Shown here piece by piece: positions 1-5,464 of a stretch of DNA of 6,216 bases; within the stretch, counting starts at the first letter, position 1; the number at the start of each line of letters is the position of its first letter. The stretch is from assembly GCA_030599435.1 (NCBI GenBank), contig JAUVNZ010000101.1, positions 1 through 6,216 on the forward strand, read 5' to 3'. Below the pieces are notes generated by a model, which was not told where the DNA came from, searched no databases, and saw nothing but the letters and a program-made list of their open reading frames with translations. The position numbers and the translations under genes are program-made. The DNA is from Gammaproteobacteria bacterium (GTDB taxonomy: Bacteria > Pseudomonadota > Gammaproteobacteria > SZUA-152).

Positions 1-237
1 GCAGACGTTGCCATCGACACCGCTAATAAAACTGGTAACACTCCACTACTGTTAGCCGTAAAACACGGTTTCCGCAAAACGACCGAATTCCTGTTGCGCA
101 ACAACGCAGATGTTAAACATGCCAATTTACTCGGAGAAACCGCTATTGATATCGCCAAAAACGAAAATCATAAGCAGATTATTTCCTTGCTAAAGACTTA
201 TGCCGAATCCAGCGGAGTTTTCGACAGCCTACTTTAG
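1..237 (+). CDS. Ankyrin-repeat protein, C-terminal part (5' end outside window)
   Basis: Frame 1 is open from the window edge to a TAG stop at 235-237 and gives 78 residues. It shows ankyrin repeats: one nearly complete unit at about residues 9-38, with the T-P-L-L-L-A signature (residues 14-19) and the helix ending F-L-L-R-N-N-A-D-V, then a degenerate last unit at about 42-67 (G-E-T-A-I-D-I-A, then I-I-S-L-L). The tail of about 11 residues has no repeat character. Ankyrin repeats are protein-binding scaffolds; the partner and cellular location cannot be inferred because any signal peptide or extra domain lies upstream of the window. It converges on the minus-strand gene that ends at 301, with 63 bp between them and no convincing hairpin terminator. 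The fold assignment is firm, but the function is unknown. Confidence 0.85.
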   Translation, partial: ADVAIDTANKTGNTPLLLAVKHGFRKTTEFLLRNNADVKHANLLGETAIDIAKNENHKQIISLLKTYAESSGVFDSLL

Positions 238-300
238 CTAAACGCTGTTAGAGTTACTGATCAAAAACAATCGGCCAGAGATAACAAACCCTCGCACTAT

Positions 301-1224
301 TTAAAAATCATCCTCGGACATTTTACTGCCTGCTGCCAACGTCAATGCTTCCTCGATTTCATCCGGCGCGCACATGATCTTGAAAAAACTATTGTCACCC
401 ATCATTTTCAGGTCAGGGAAGTTAATAGCGATACGAAATCGCGCATAGAGCGCATAAATTCTTTTCCCAGTCACTAGCATCTCATAAGGCAAATGGGCGG
501 TTGAACGTACAGGCTTAAAATCAATATGCCCCATCACAAACTTATCGCTACTGCAATTTTTAGTCATGCTAACACCAAAAACAGACTCATCTTTACCAGG
601 CACATCGATACGATAAACTTTTGAAACACCGCCCTTACCAGCTGCCAATGATTTTTCCACTGCAGCAATGGCGTCATCATGTGTTTTATATTCTGCCAGA
701 AAGCTTGGCTCATCAAAATACTCCATGCCAAACATATAGTGATATTTACGAGCAGCTTCTGCTGACATGCCTTCTGCTGGCCCGTATGCTTTCATAGATC
801 CCAAAGCGGAGTTTAGGCTGGCTGCAACATCACTCATATCAACCGACATACGATAAGCGTTCGCCATGTATACAGGATTTGTGTAAGCCACCTGAACCTC
901 ATCGTTAACCTTGGTGATAGAAACACGTTGGCCAGCAGCATAACCACCAAACTTAGATTTTCCAGCAGCACCTTTTAATGCATCTGACGTAACAATAATA
1001 ATCGTTGCATCTGTATAAGGAGTATATTCTCCCACCACTTCAAAACCTGCACTACCCAATTTGGTTTTGACATCTGCCACAATCGTAGCCACATCACCAG
1101 AACCCGTTGAAGCCAGGGTAAATGGTTTAAGCAAATCAGCAGCCTGTGTTTGTCCGGCCGAAACTGCTATTACCAAAAATACAACCGCCACATAAAATGC
1201 TTTATAGATTTTTTTATTCAACAT
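301..1224 (-). CDS. Secreted protein of unknown function, possible tandem DUF302-like domains
   Basis: This is a 307-residue protein. Residues 1-28 look like a Sec signal peptide: K4/K5 and K8, a hydrophobic core at about 11-22, and an A-x-A-type cleavage site T-Q-A before A29. The mature part therefore acts in the periplasm or outside the cell. Two regions have a similar alpha/beta pattern. Residues 35-115 carry a helix, then G-F-E-V-V-G-E-Y and the strand T-I-I-I-V-T-S. Residues 180-298 carry a helix (D-D-A-I-A-A-V), a strand, a hydrophobic strand ending in K-I-M-C-A-P, and a final helix. This resembles two DUF302-type modules, but by eye only. Mature cysteines are C224 and C285. The ATG at 1222-1224 is preceded by GGGAG nine bases upstream, and the signal peptide supports this start. 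The gene lies downstream of the tusA-dsrE terminator on the same strand, so it probably has its own promoter, which I could not place with confidence. A sulfur-related role is only a guess from location. Confidence 0.8.
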   Translation of the reverse strand: MLNKKIYKAFYVAVVFLVIAVSAGQTQAADLLKPFTLASTGSGDVATIVADVKTKLGSAGFEVVGEYTPYTDATIIIVTSDALKGAAGKSKFGGYAAGQRVSITKVNDEVQVAYTNPVYMANAYRMSVDMSDVAASLNSALGSMKAYGPAEGMSAEAARKYHYMFGMEYFDEPSFLAEYKTHDDAIAAVEKSLAAGKGGVSKVYRIDVPGKDESVFGVSMTKNCSSDKFVMGHIDFKPVRSTAHLPYEMLVTGKRIYALYARFRIAINFPDLKMMGDNSFFKIMCAPDEIEEALTLAAGSKMSEDDF

Positions 1225-1278
1225 CTCATTAATCTCCCATTCCTTTAATTATGCTAAGTTATAATTACGCCCAATAAA

Positions 1279-1304
1279 AAAGGGACGCGTCGCGCTGTCC
1301 CTTT
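1279..1304 (-). terminator. Rho-independent terminator of the tusA-dsrE operon
   Basis: An 8-bp arm AAAGGGAC (1279-1286) pairs with GTCCCTTT (1297-1304). Inside it, GCG (1287-1289) pairs with CGC (1293-1295), leaving a TCG loop and one unpaired T at 1296. Read on the minus strand, the closing arm runs straight into a T-rich tract (GTCCCTTTTTTATT), the classic intrinsic terminator layout. It begins about 40 bases after the dsrE stop codon and lies before the start of the next minus-strand gene at 1224. It should therefore end tusA-dsrE transcription and separate the secreted-protein gene. On the plus strand the trailing T tract is poorer, so I assign it to the minus strand. Confidence 0.8.
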
Positions 1305-1345
1305 ATTATTGCTGTTAACCTAATCATGTTAGGCATTTTCATTCA

Positions 1346-1813
1346 TTACACAAATAAACAGACGTCAGACTCTCCGGCAAATTCAAAGAAAGTCGCAGCG
1401 CCACCATATTCGATATTATCCATTAAATCAGAAGGTTTGAAATCAAATAAATCCACGGTCATCTGACAGGCAATCATTTTCACATCGGCCTCAAGGCAAA
1501 GCTCACGTAATTCCTCAAGACTGGCAACACCCTTGGACTTCATTTTCTGCTTCATCATGACAGTCATCATCGTCTGCATACCAGGTAATGCCTGTAATAA
1601 AACAGGCATGGGCATCGGCATCGGCATGCCGGGATTTCCAAGTGAAGAAATCTTCAGATCCATTTTCTTGCGCAAAAGCTGCAAGCCGTAAAAAGTACAA
1701 AAAATTTGCACCTCATATCCTAATGCTGCGGCCGTAGAGGACAATATAAAAGGCGGGTACGCCCAATCTAGTGAACCTTTGGTCGCAATTATTGCTAGTT
1801 TTTTCTCAGCCAT
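1346..1813 (-). CDS. dsrE2: DsrE2-type sulfur-relay protein (DsrE/F-like family)
   Basis: This 155-residue protein of the DsrE/DsrF-like fold takes part in cytoplasmic persulfide transfer with TusA in sulfur oxidisers. Visible features are the N-terminal strand L-A-I-I-A-T-K-G (residues 6-13), a C-T-F-Y-G-L motif with C39 after the second strand, a Met-Pro tract (62-70), a Met-rich hydrophobic stretch at 71-91, and the conserved I-A-C-Q-M-T-V-D block with C116. The C-terminal Y-G-G-A-A-T-F and the final strand V-C-L-F-V complete the fold. C116 is the likely sulfur-carrying residue and C39 the second conserved cysteine; C106 and C152 are additional. The C-T-F-x-G-L and C-Q-M-T patterns and the Met-Pro insert fit the DsrE2 subgroup, found in rhd-tusA-dsrE2 clusters, better than the shorter Dsr-cluster DsrE. 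The start has an AAGGAGG site six bases upstream. The gene follows tusA by 35 bp, so the two are very probably co-transcribed. No rhodanese gene accompanies them here. The family is secure; the subgroup rests on remembered motifs. Confidence 0.88.
   Translation of the reverse strand: MAEKKLAIIATKGSLDWAYPPFILSSTAAALGYEVQIFCTFYGLQLLRKKMDLKISSLGNPGMPMPMPMPVLLQALPGMQTMMTVMMKQKMKSKGVASLEELRELCLEADVKMIACQMTVDLFDFKPSDLMDNIEYGGAATFFEFAGESDVCLFV
1605..1628. repeat. Four-copy hexanucleotide tandem repeat inside dsrE
   Basis: Plus-strand units are GGCATG, GGCATC, GGCATC and GGCATG, in phase with the minus-strand reading frame. They encode four consecutive Met-Pro pairs (residues 63-70 of the DsrE-like protein). 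Because the unit is six bases long, copy-number change would add or remove Met-Pro pairs without a frameshift. Confidence 0.85.
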
Positions 1814-1848
1814 TTAACGCCTCCTTGGGTACAACAATCAGTTTCTGA

Positions 1849-2079
1849 TTAGCCCTTCTTCATTAAAAAGTAAAACTTACCACCTTCTTCGCGGGATTCC
1901 TGAAGTTCATTACCCGTTTGCTTGGCAAAAGCCTCAAAATCCTTCACGGCACCTGGATCTGTCGCAATTATGTGCAGCACTTCACCAGAACCCATGCCAT
2001 TCAGTGTCTTTTTAGCGCGCAGAATAGGAAGCGGGCAATTTAGGCCAGATGCATCTAGTTCTTGATCAAAATCTGCCAT
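1849..2079 (-). CDS. tusA: TusA-family sulfur carrier protein
   Basis: This is a 76-residue protein (SirA/TusA/YeeD fold) that carries sulfane sulfur as a persulfide in the cytoplasm. The diagnostic C-P-L-P motif is at residues 15-18, preceded by L-D-A-S-G-L-N and followed by the long helix I-L-R-A-K-K-T-L. C15 is the sulfur-carrying residue and the only cysteine. The strand V-L-H-I-I-A-T-D-P-G and the final strand F-Y-F-L-M-K-K-G complete the usual beta-alpha-beta-alpha-beta-beta pattern. The frame stays open to an ATG at 2157, but I place the start at 2077-2079: a GAGGAG site lies six bases upstream, the length then matches the family, and the upstream extension overlaps the promoter. In sulfur oxidisers TusA hands sulfur to DsrE-type proteins and on to Dsr or sHdr systems; in other bacteria it serves tRNA thiolation and cofactor synthesis. 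Adjacency to dsrE and to a sox operon favours the oxidative role. Confidence 0.93.
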   Translation of the reverse strand: MADFDQELDASGLNCPLPILRAKKTLNGMGSGEVLHIIATDPGAVKDFEAFAKQTGNELQESREEGGKFYFLMKKG

Positions 2080-2085
2080 TGGAAA

Positions 2086-2091
2086 CTCCTC
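2086..2091 (-). promoter_or_regulatory. Ribosome binding site that sets the tusA start
   Basis: GAGGAG on the minus strand lies six bases before the ATG at 2079-2077. No comparable site precedes the in-frame ATG at 2157, so this decides between a 76- and a 102-residue product. Confidence 0.8.
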
Positions 2092-2128
2092 ATCATTGTT
2101 AGTCAATACATTAGAATTCAATTGACCA

Positions 2129-2157
2129 CTTATATTCCAAACTATCTGAAATTGCAA
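2129..2157 (-). promoter_or_regulatory. Sigma-70-type promoter of tusA-dsrE
   Basis: On the minus strand, TTGCAA (2157-2152) and TATAAG (2134-2129) are separated by exactly 17 bases, with four of six and five of six matches to the -35 and -10 consensus. The predicted transcription start near 2122 would give a leader of about 43 bases containing the tusA ribosome binding site. This is a consensus match only; no start site has been measured. Confidence 0.6.
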
Positions 2158-2328
2158 CCTGAACTTTCAGCTCTCCACTCTTAAATGGCATATTCCAGTA
2201 CCATTAAAAAACTTATGATGAGCCCCGTTTGTTGGAAAGACTGAAACTTACTCTGGCTCTGGCAGGTCATACCATGGGTAATCACACAAACAACGATTCT
2301 AACTCTTTAAGATCATTGCTTAATTTAA

Positions 2329-2358
2329 TTGTTTGATGAAGAGGCAAAACGTTACAAT
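2329..2358 (+). promoter_or_regulatory. Weak candidate promoter for the bepA-like gene
   Basis: TTGTTT (2329-2334) and TACAAT (2353-2358) are 18 bases apart. The -10 element matches five of six consensus bases but the -35 only three, so in this AT-rich spacer it could be chance. It would give a leader of roughly 75 bases. Confidence 0.35.
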
Positions 2359-2441
2359 ATATGCGTTATATGTTGCCAAATTAACCCTACTGACTGAATT
2401 CTCTTCACGAAGAATAATAACGAAATTGCTATTAAATTCTG

Positions 2442-3902
2442 ATGCTTAACCATAAACATCGCTTTGTTTCCTGGGCCCTGATTTTCTACAGCTTTATCCT
2501 GGCTACACCACTCTATGCGTCCAACCTTGCATCCCAGCTCCCAGATATCGGGGATGCTGGCTCGACTGTATTAACACCCCGACAGGAGAGGCTGCTTGGT
2601 CAGGAATTTATGCGCAGCGTAAGGCAAAGCCTCAATCTCCTGAATGATCCTCTTTCAACAGCCTACCTTCAAAACCTGGCTGACAAACTGCAAGCTAAAA
2701 CCACCGATCAATATCAGGATATTAGGGTATTTATTGTTGATGACCCTTCAATTAACGCCTTTGCGGGTCCTGGGGGATATATTGGAATCCATACGGGGCT
2801 AATACTGGCTGCCAGGACTGAGGGTGAACTGGCATCAGTAATGGCTCACGAAATTGCCCATGTGACCCAACGCCACCTGGTGCGCAGCTTCAAAGCCAGC
2901 AGCAAAATGAACCTGTCGACAATGGGCGCTATTATTGCTGCCATTGTGCTCGGGGGGAATAACCCGCAACTAAGTGAGGCCGTACTGGCTAGCACCGTTG
3001 CTGGAAATGCCCAGCAGCAACTCACATTCTCTCGAACTCATGAGCAGGAAGCGGACAGAGTAGGACTCGAATTACTGGCATCTGCCAATATTGACCCCAG
3101 AATGATGGTGTCCTTCTTCGAGGTGCTTCAACAGCAAACGAGAACGATTAGTAGTGTATCTCCTGAATTTATGCGCACCCACCCATTAACATTGACCCGC
3201 ATTGCAGACACTCGAAACAGGGCACAGCAATACTCAAAATTTGCCCTTGCAGACAATACGTCATTCCAGCTAATCCAGGCTCGAACTGCAACTCTGGCGA
3301 AAAAAACAGGGCCAAACCCTTTTAGTAAAGCGAACTCCGGCATAAACAAAAATGCTAAGGAATATTACCGAGCACTGTCTGCTGCTAAATCAAACAATTA
3401 TCCACTTGCTCGCAAACACATTCAGCCTCTTTTGCAAGCTGATACACGTCGGGTTCTTTACCATTTTAGCGCCGCAAGTATTGAACTGGTTGACAATCAG
3501 CCAGAAAAAGCTCGCAAGATCATCGTAAAAGCATTGGATTTGTTTCCTGGCAACCCATCGTTAACCGAGCTTTATGCAAAAATACTATTGCAACTAAAAC
3601 AGCCTCAACTTGCCTTAAGTGCACTCAAAAAAGCGATCCGCAAACACCCTGAGGCTCATTACCTGTACCAATCTTACGCAAATGCTGCCTCCAGAATAGG
3701 CAAAAAAGCCGAGGCATATAGAGCTCTGGCCGAATATCACGTCGCACTGGGCAATCTACGCCAGGCTGTTGAACACCTTACCCAGGCATTATCTGCAGGT
3801 ACTTTAGATAGATATGACCAATTATCCGCAGAAGCTCGCCAAAAAGAGCTCAAAGCGGAGGTTCTTTTCCGAAACCAGGAAGGTACCTCAAAGGACGAAT
3901 AA
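2442..3902 (+). CDS. bepA: BepA-like periplasmic M48 zinc metallopeptidase with TPR domain
   Basis: This 486-residue protein is close in length to E. coli BepA (487). BepA is a periplasmic protease and chaperone that helps outer-membrane proteins such as LptD assemble and degrades stalled ones. Residues 1-27 form a Sec signal peptide (H4-K5-H6-R7, hydrophobic core 10-24, A-S near the cleavage site). The M48 domain spans about 45-265. It contains H136-E-I-A-H140 (HExxH), E201 in the E-Q-E-A-D block as the third zinc ligand, and H247 in R-T-H-P, which matches the regulatory histidine of BepA. Residues about 308-475 are helical TPR-like repeats with typical alanine, tyrosine and proline spacing. 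The ATG at 2442 has no clear Shine-Dalgarno sequence, but the signal peptide begins right there and no better upstream start exists, so translation may be weak or may use the AT-rich leader. It is divergent from tusA and 230 bp upstream of soxX, and is probably its own transcription unit. Confidence 0.92.
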   Translation: MLNHKHRFVSWALIFYSFILATPLYASNLASQLPDIGDAGSTVLTPRQERLLGQEFMRSVRQSLNLLNDPLSTAYLQNLADKLQAKTTDQYQDIRVFIVDDPSINAFAGPGGYIGIHTGLILAARTEGELASVMAHEIAHVTQRHLVRSFKASSKMNLSTMGAIIAAIVLGGNNPQLSEAVLASTVAGNAQQQLTFSRTHEQEADRVGLELLASANIDPRMMVSFFEVLQQQTRTISSVSPEFMRTHPLTLTRIADTRNRAQQYSKFALADNTSFQLIQARTATLAKKTGPNPFSKANSGINKNAKEYYRALSAAKSNNYPLARKHIQPLLQADTRRVLYHFSAASIELVDNQPEKARKIIVKALDLFPGNPSLTELYAKILLQLKQPQLALSALKKAIRKHPEAHYLYQSYANAASRIGKKAEAYRALAEYHVALGNLRQAVEHLTQALSAGTLDRYDQLSAEARQKELKAEVLFRNQEGTSKDE

Positions 3903-3910
3903 AAAATTTG

Positions 3911-3942
3911 GTGACTATTTGTAAATAATTAGCACTTTTTTT
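3911..3942 (+). terminator. Weak intrinsic terminator candidate after the bepA-like gene
   Basis: GTG (3911-3913) pairs with CAC (3933-3935) and CTA (3915-3917) with TAG (3930-3932). Two more A-T pairs follow a T-T mismatch, with a bulged A at 3914. Seven Ts (3936-3942) follow directly. The T run and its position eight bases after the stop codon fit a terminator, but the stem is short and AT-rich, so efficiency is doubtful and some read-through into sox is possible. Confidence 0.4.
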
Positions 3943-3952
3943 GCCATAACCC

Positions 3953-3980
3953 TTGTGTCCTTTGCCCATTCTGATATAAC
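3953..3980 (+). promoter_or_regulatory. Candidate extended -10 promoter of the sox operon
   Basis: TATAAC (3975-3980) matches five of six -10 bases and is preceded by TG plus one base (3972-3974), the extended -10 pattern. TTGTGT (3953-3958) sits 16 bases upstream as a poor -35. Transcription would start near 3987 and leave a leader of about 146 bases before soxX. A second TATAAA at 4094-4099, closer to the gene, has no recognisable -35. Confidence 0.4.
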
Positions 3981-3983
3981 AAC

Positions 3984-4002
3984 TAGCCTGTATGTTTGGC
4001 TA
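3984..4002. promoter_or_regulatory. Inverted repeat overlapping the predicted sox transcription start
   Basis: TAGCC (3984-3988) and GGCTA (3998-4002) are perfect inverted 5-bp arms around a 9-bp spacer. The position, just downstream of the candidate -10 element, is where a repressor operator would sit. I do not recognise the motif as a known regulator's site, and arms this short can occur by chance. Confidence 0.3.
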
Positions 4003-4117
4003 TCAAAATAGAAATGCTTATACATACTCGGTTTAAGGGCAGAGCATCCTATCTAGGAAGTTCTTCTCAAGCCAAAAAATAAAGAAATATTATTATAAAA
4101 TCAGTAACTTAATCTTT

Positions 4118-4127
4118 AAGGAGGAGG
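4118..4127 (+). promoter_or_regulatory. Strong soxX ribosome binding site
   Basis: AAGGAGGAGG gives two overlapping Shine-Dalgarno matches five to eight bases before the ATG at 4133. This is one of the strongest sites in the window, in contrast to the bepA-like gene, which has none. Confidence 0.75.
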
Positions 4128-4132
4128 CAGCG

Positions 4133-4501
4133 ATGCGGAAATCCGCGAGTAGTACCCTGGCACTAGCCGGAACCCTGGCGCTTGTAATGGGAAGTTTTTC
4201 CGTTGCTCCAGGAATCGCCAGCGCAGCATCTGCAGTTGATGAAGGAAAGAAAATTTCTTTTCATAAAAAGAAAGGTAATTGTCTAGCCTGCCATAAAATT
4301 GCAGGGGGTAAAGCAGCTGGTAATGTAGGCCCTGCACTGGTCAACATGAAGGCACGTTTTCCTGATAAAAAGAAACTGCGTGAGCAAATCTGGGACGCCA
4401 CAGCAAGAAATCCTAATACCATGATGCCTCCTTTTGGTCGGCATAAGATTTTAAGTGACAAAGAAATCGACAAGGTAGTGGAATTTATTTACACCTTGTA
4501 A
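4133..4501 (+). CDS. soxX: SoxX, monohaem cytochrome c subunit of SoxAX
   Basis: SoxX is the small c-type cytochrome that pairs with SoxA to couple thiosulfate oxidatively to SoxY in the periplasm. The 122-residue precursor has a Sec signal peptide (R2, K3; hydrophobic core about 8-24; alanine-rich cleavage zone at 29-34). The single haem site is C50-L-A-C53-H54, followed by the K-I-A-G-G-K and G-N-V-G-P-A-L blocks usual for SoxX. The distal methionine lies in N-T-M-M-P-P-F-G, most likely M98. A C-terminal helix (E111-I-D-K-V-V-E-F-I-Y) packs against the haem in this fold. C50 and C53 are the only cysteines. It is the first gene of the operon, and soxY starts 39 bp downstream with no terminator between. 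Confidence 0.94.
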   Translation: MRKSASSTLALAGTLALVMGSFSVAPGIASAASAVDEGKKISFHKKKGNCLACHKIAGGKAAGNVGPALVNMKARFPDKKKLREQIWDATARNPNTMMPPFGRHKILSDKEIDKVVEFIYTL

Positions 4502-4540
4502 TCGTAAGATTCACAAAAGCTAGAAGGAGATCACCGAGTT

Positions 4541-5002
4541 ATGAAACGTAGAACCTTCCTAAAAGGCACTGTTGCCGGCGGAATGCTGGGCGTTGCCGCA
4601 AGTGCGGGGCTGTTAACACCGAAAACGGTACTAGCTGCCTGGCCAGAATCTGCCTTTGATGCCAAAAATATTGATGGTGCCTTAAACGGCCTTTACAAAT
4701 CCGCCAGTCATTCAAAGAGTGGGGACATCAAAATCAAGGCGCCAGATATTGCAGAGAACGGTGCAGTTGTGCCAATCACTGTTTCCACCGGAATGAAAGC
4801 AAGCTCTATTGCTGTTCTCATCAAGGAAAATCCATCACCACTGGCTTGTAGTTACGAGCTGGGTGGAGACACTGCAGGGTTTGTTTCCTGCCGCGTTAAG
4901 ATGGGTAAAACCTCTGATTTGATCGCAGTTGTTAAATCTGGTGGCAAACTTCATAGTGCCACACGAAAAATCAAAGTGACCATCGGCGGTTGTGGCGGTT
5001 AA
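4541..5002 (+). CDS. soxY: SoxY, thiosulfate carrier subunit of SoxYZ
   Basis: SoxY carries the pathway's sulfur intermediates on a cysteine at the end of a flexible C-terminal arm. The 153-residue precursor begins with a Tat signal (R3-R4-T-F-L-K, a glycine and alanine-rich core to about residue 24, likely cleavage near A32-A33), consistent with export as a folded SoxYZ complex. The immunoglobulin-like domain covers about 55-147 and includes V-P-I-T-V and the K-E-N-P-S-P-L block. The protein ends in the swinging arm G149-G-C151-G-G. Two further cysteines, C103 and C117, lie symmetrically around G108-G-D and may form a cross-strand disulfide; I do not recall cysteines there in the best-known SoxY proteins. 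A site including AAGGAG lies about 11 bases before the ATG, a rather long spacing. soxZ follows after 46 bp. Confidence 0.95.
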   Translation: MKRRTFLKGTVAGGMLGVAASAGLLTPKTVLAAWPESAFDAKNIDGALNGLYKSASHSKSGDIKIKAPDIAENGAVVPITVSTGMKASSIAVLIKENPSPLACSYELGGDTAGFVSCRVKMGKTSDLIAVVKSGGKLHSATRKIKVTIGGCGG

Positions 5003-5048
5003 TACATCTGTTGAATCGTTACCACATTAACAGTAGAGGATTAAAAGA

Positions 5049-5366
5049 ATGGCCAAAAAGAAAATCAGAATCCGCGCCAAAATGAAAGGCGGCGTAGCGG
5101 AGGTTAAGGCCCTGATGAGTCATGCAATGGAAACCGGTCTGCGTAAAAACAAGAAAACCGGCAAGAAAATTCCAGCACACTACATCAAGGATGTCACTTG
5201 TACTCATAAAGGAAAGAATGTGTTGGTTGCTTCCTGGGGACCTGCAATTTCCAAGAACCCGTACCTGTCCTTCAAGTTCAAAGGTGCAGCAAAAGGTGAC
5301 ACGGTTAAAATCAGCTGGGCTGACAACAAAGGCGGTAAAGCTTCTGCAGAAGCCAAAATTGGCTAG
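5049..5366 (+). CDS. soxZ: SoxZ, partner subunit of SoxYZ
   Basis: This 105-residue protein binds SoxY and is needed for presenting SoxY's sulfur-loaded arm to SoxAX, SoxB and SoxCD. It has no signal peptide of its own and is exported with SoxY through the Tat route. The family signature is clear: a basic N-terminal strand (I6-R-I-R-A-K), H25-A-M-E-T-G, K39-K-I-P-A-H-Y-I, and the block S68-K-N-P-Y-L-S-F-K-F-K-G. The last strand carries V-K-I-S-W-A-D-N-K-G. C51 is its only cysteine and lies on the strand after I-P-A-H-Y. AGAGGA lies eight bases upstream of the ATG. A 98-bp gap separates it from soxA, longer than the other gaps of the operon, with no strong terminator; TATAAA at 5432-5437 lacks a good -35, so an internal promoter is only a possibility. 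Confidence 0.95.
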   Translation: MAKKKIRIRAKMKGGVAEVKALMSHAMETGLRKNKKTGKKIPAHYIKDVTCTHKGKNVLVASWGPAISKNPYLSFKFKGAAKGDTVKISWADNKGGKASAEAKIG

Positions 5367-5452
5367 CAGTTAGTCTTTAACGACCTGAATACCTATAAAT
5401 GTAATGCTGTCTAAATACTAGAAAGTAGGCATATAAAATGGCAGCGACGGAT

Positions 5453-5459
5453 GGAGGAG
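5453..5459 (+). promoter_or_regulatory. Ribosome binding site that sets the soxA start
   Basis: GGAGGAG ends five bases before the ATG at 5465. Another in-frame ATG at 5438 would add nine residues in front of the signal peptide and has no such site, so 5465 is preferred. Confidence 0.7.
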
Positions 5460-5464
5460 CAACA

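Larger units (their letters stand above)
2080..2441. other. Divergent intergenic region between tusA and bepA
   Basis: This 362-bp AT-rich spacer separates two genes transcribed away from each other. It holds the tusA ribosome binding site and promoter on the minus strand and a weaker candidate promoter at 2329-2358 for the plus-strand gene. Between about 2160 and 2328 I see no RNA gene, no strong hairpin and no convincing coding region. One frame without an upstream ATG is open for about 35 codons up to 2336, but nothing supports its translation. Confidence 0.6.

Noticed and set aside
2080..2157. Longer TusA start at 2157 giving 102 residues
   Set aside because: The added 26 residues are unlike TusA, the upstream ATG lacks a ribosome binding site and overlaps the -35 element, while the ATG at 2079 has a well-spaced GAGGAG.
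2229..2336. Possible 35-codon small gene in the tusA-bepA spacer starting at TTG
   Set aside because: It has only TTG starts or a late ATG, no ribosome binding site and no recognisable sequence; an open run of this length is expected by chance.
3128..3349. A 73-codon minus-strand frame inside the bepA-like gene
   Set aside because: It lies opposite conserved M48 domain sequence including H247, and has no ribosome binding site or domain.
4261..4473. Minus-strand frames of about 70 codons opposite soxX (also at 4116-4337)
   Set aside because: Both mirror the SoxX coding frame, lack start signals, and show no protein-family features.
5122..5373. An 83-codon plus-strand frame overlapping soxZ in another frame
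   Set aside because: SoxZ is unmistakable in its own frame; the alternative is rich in arginine, lysine and proline, has no domain features and no ribosome binding site.
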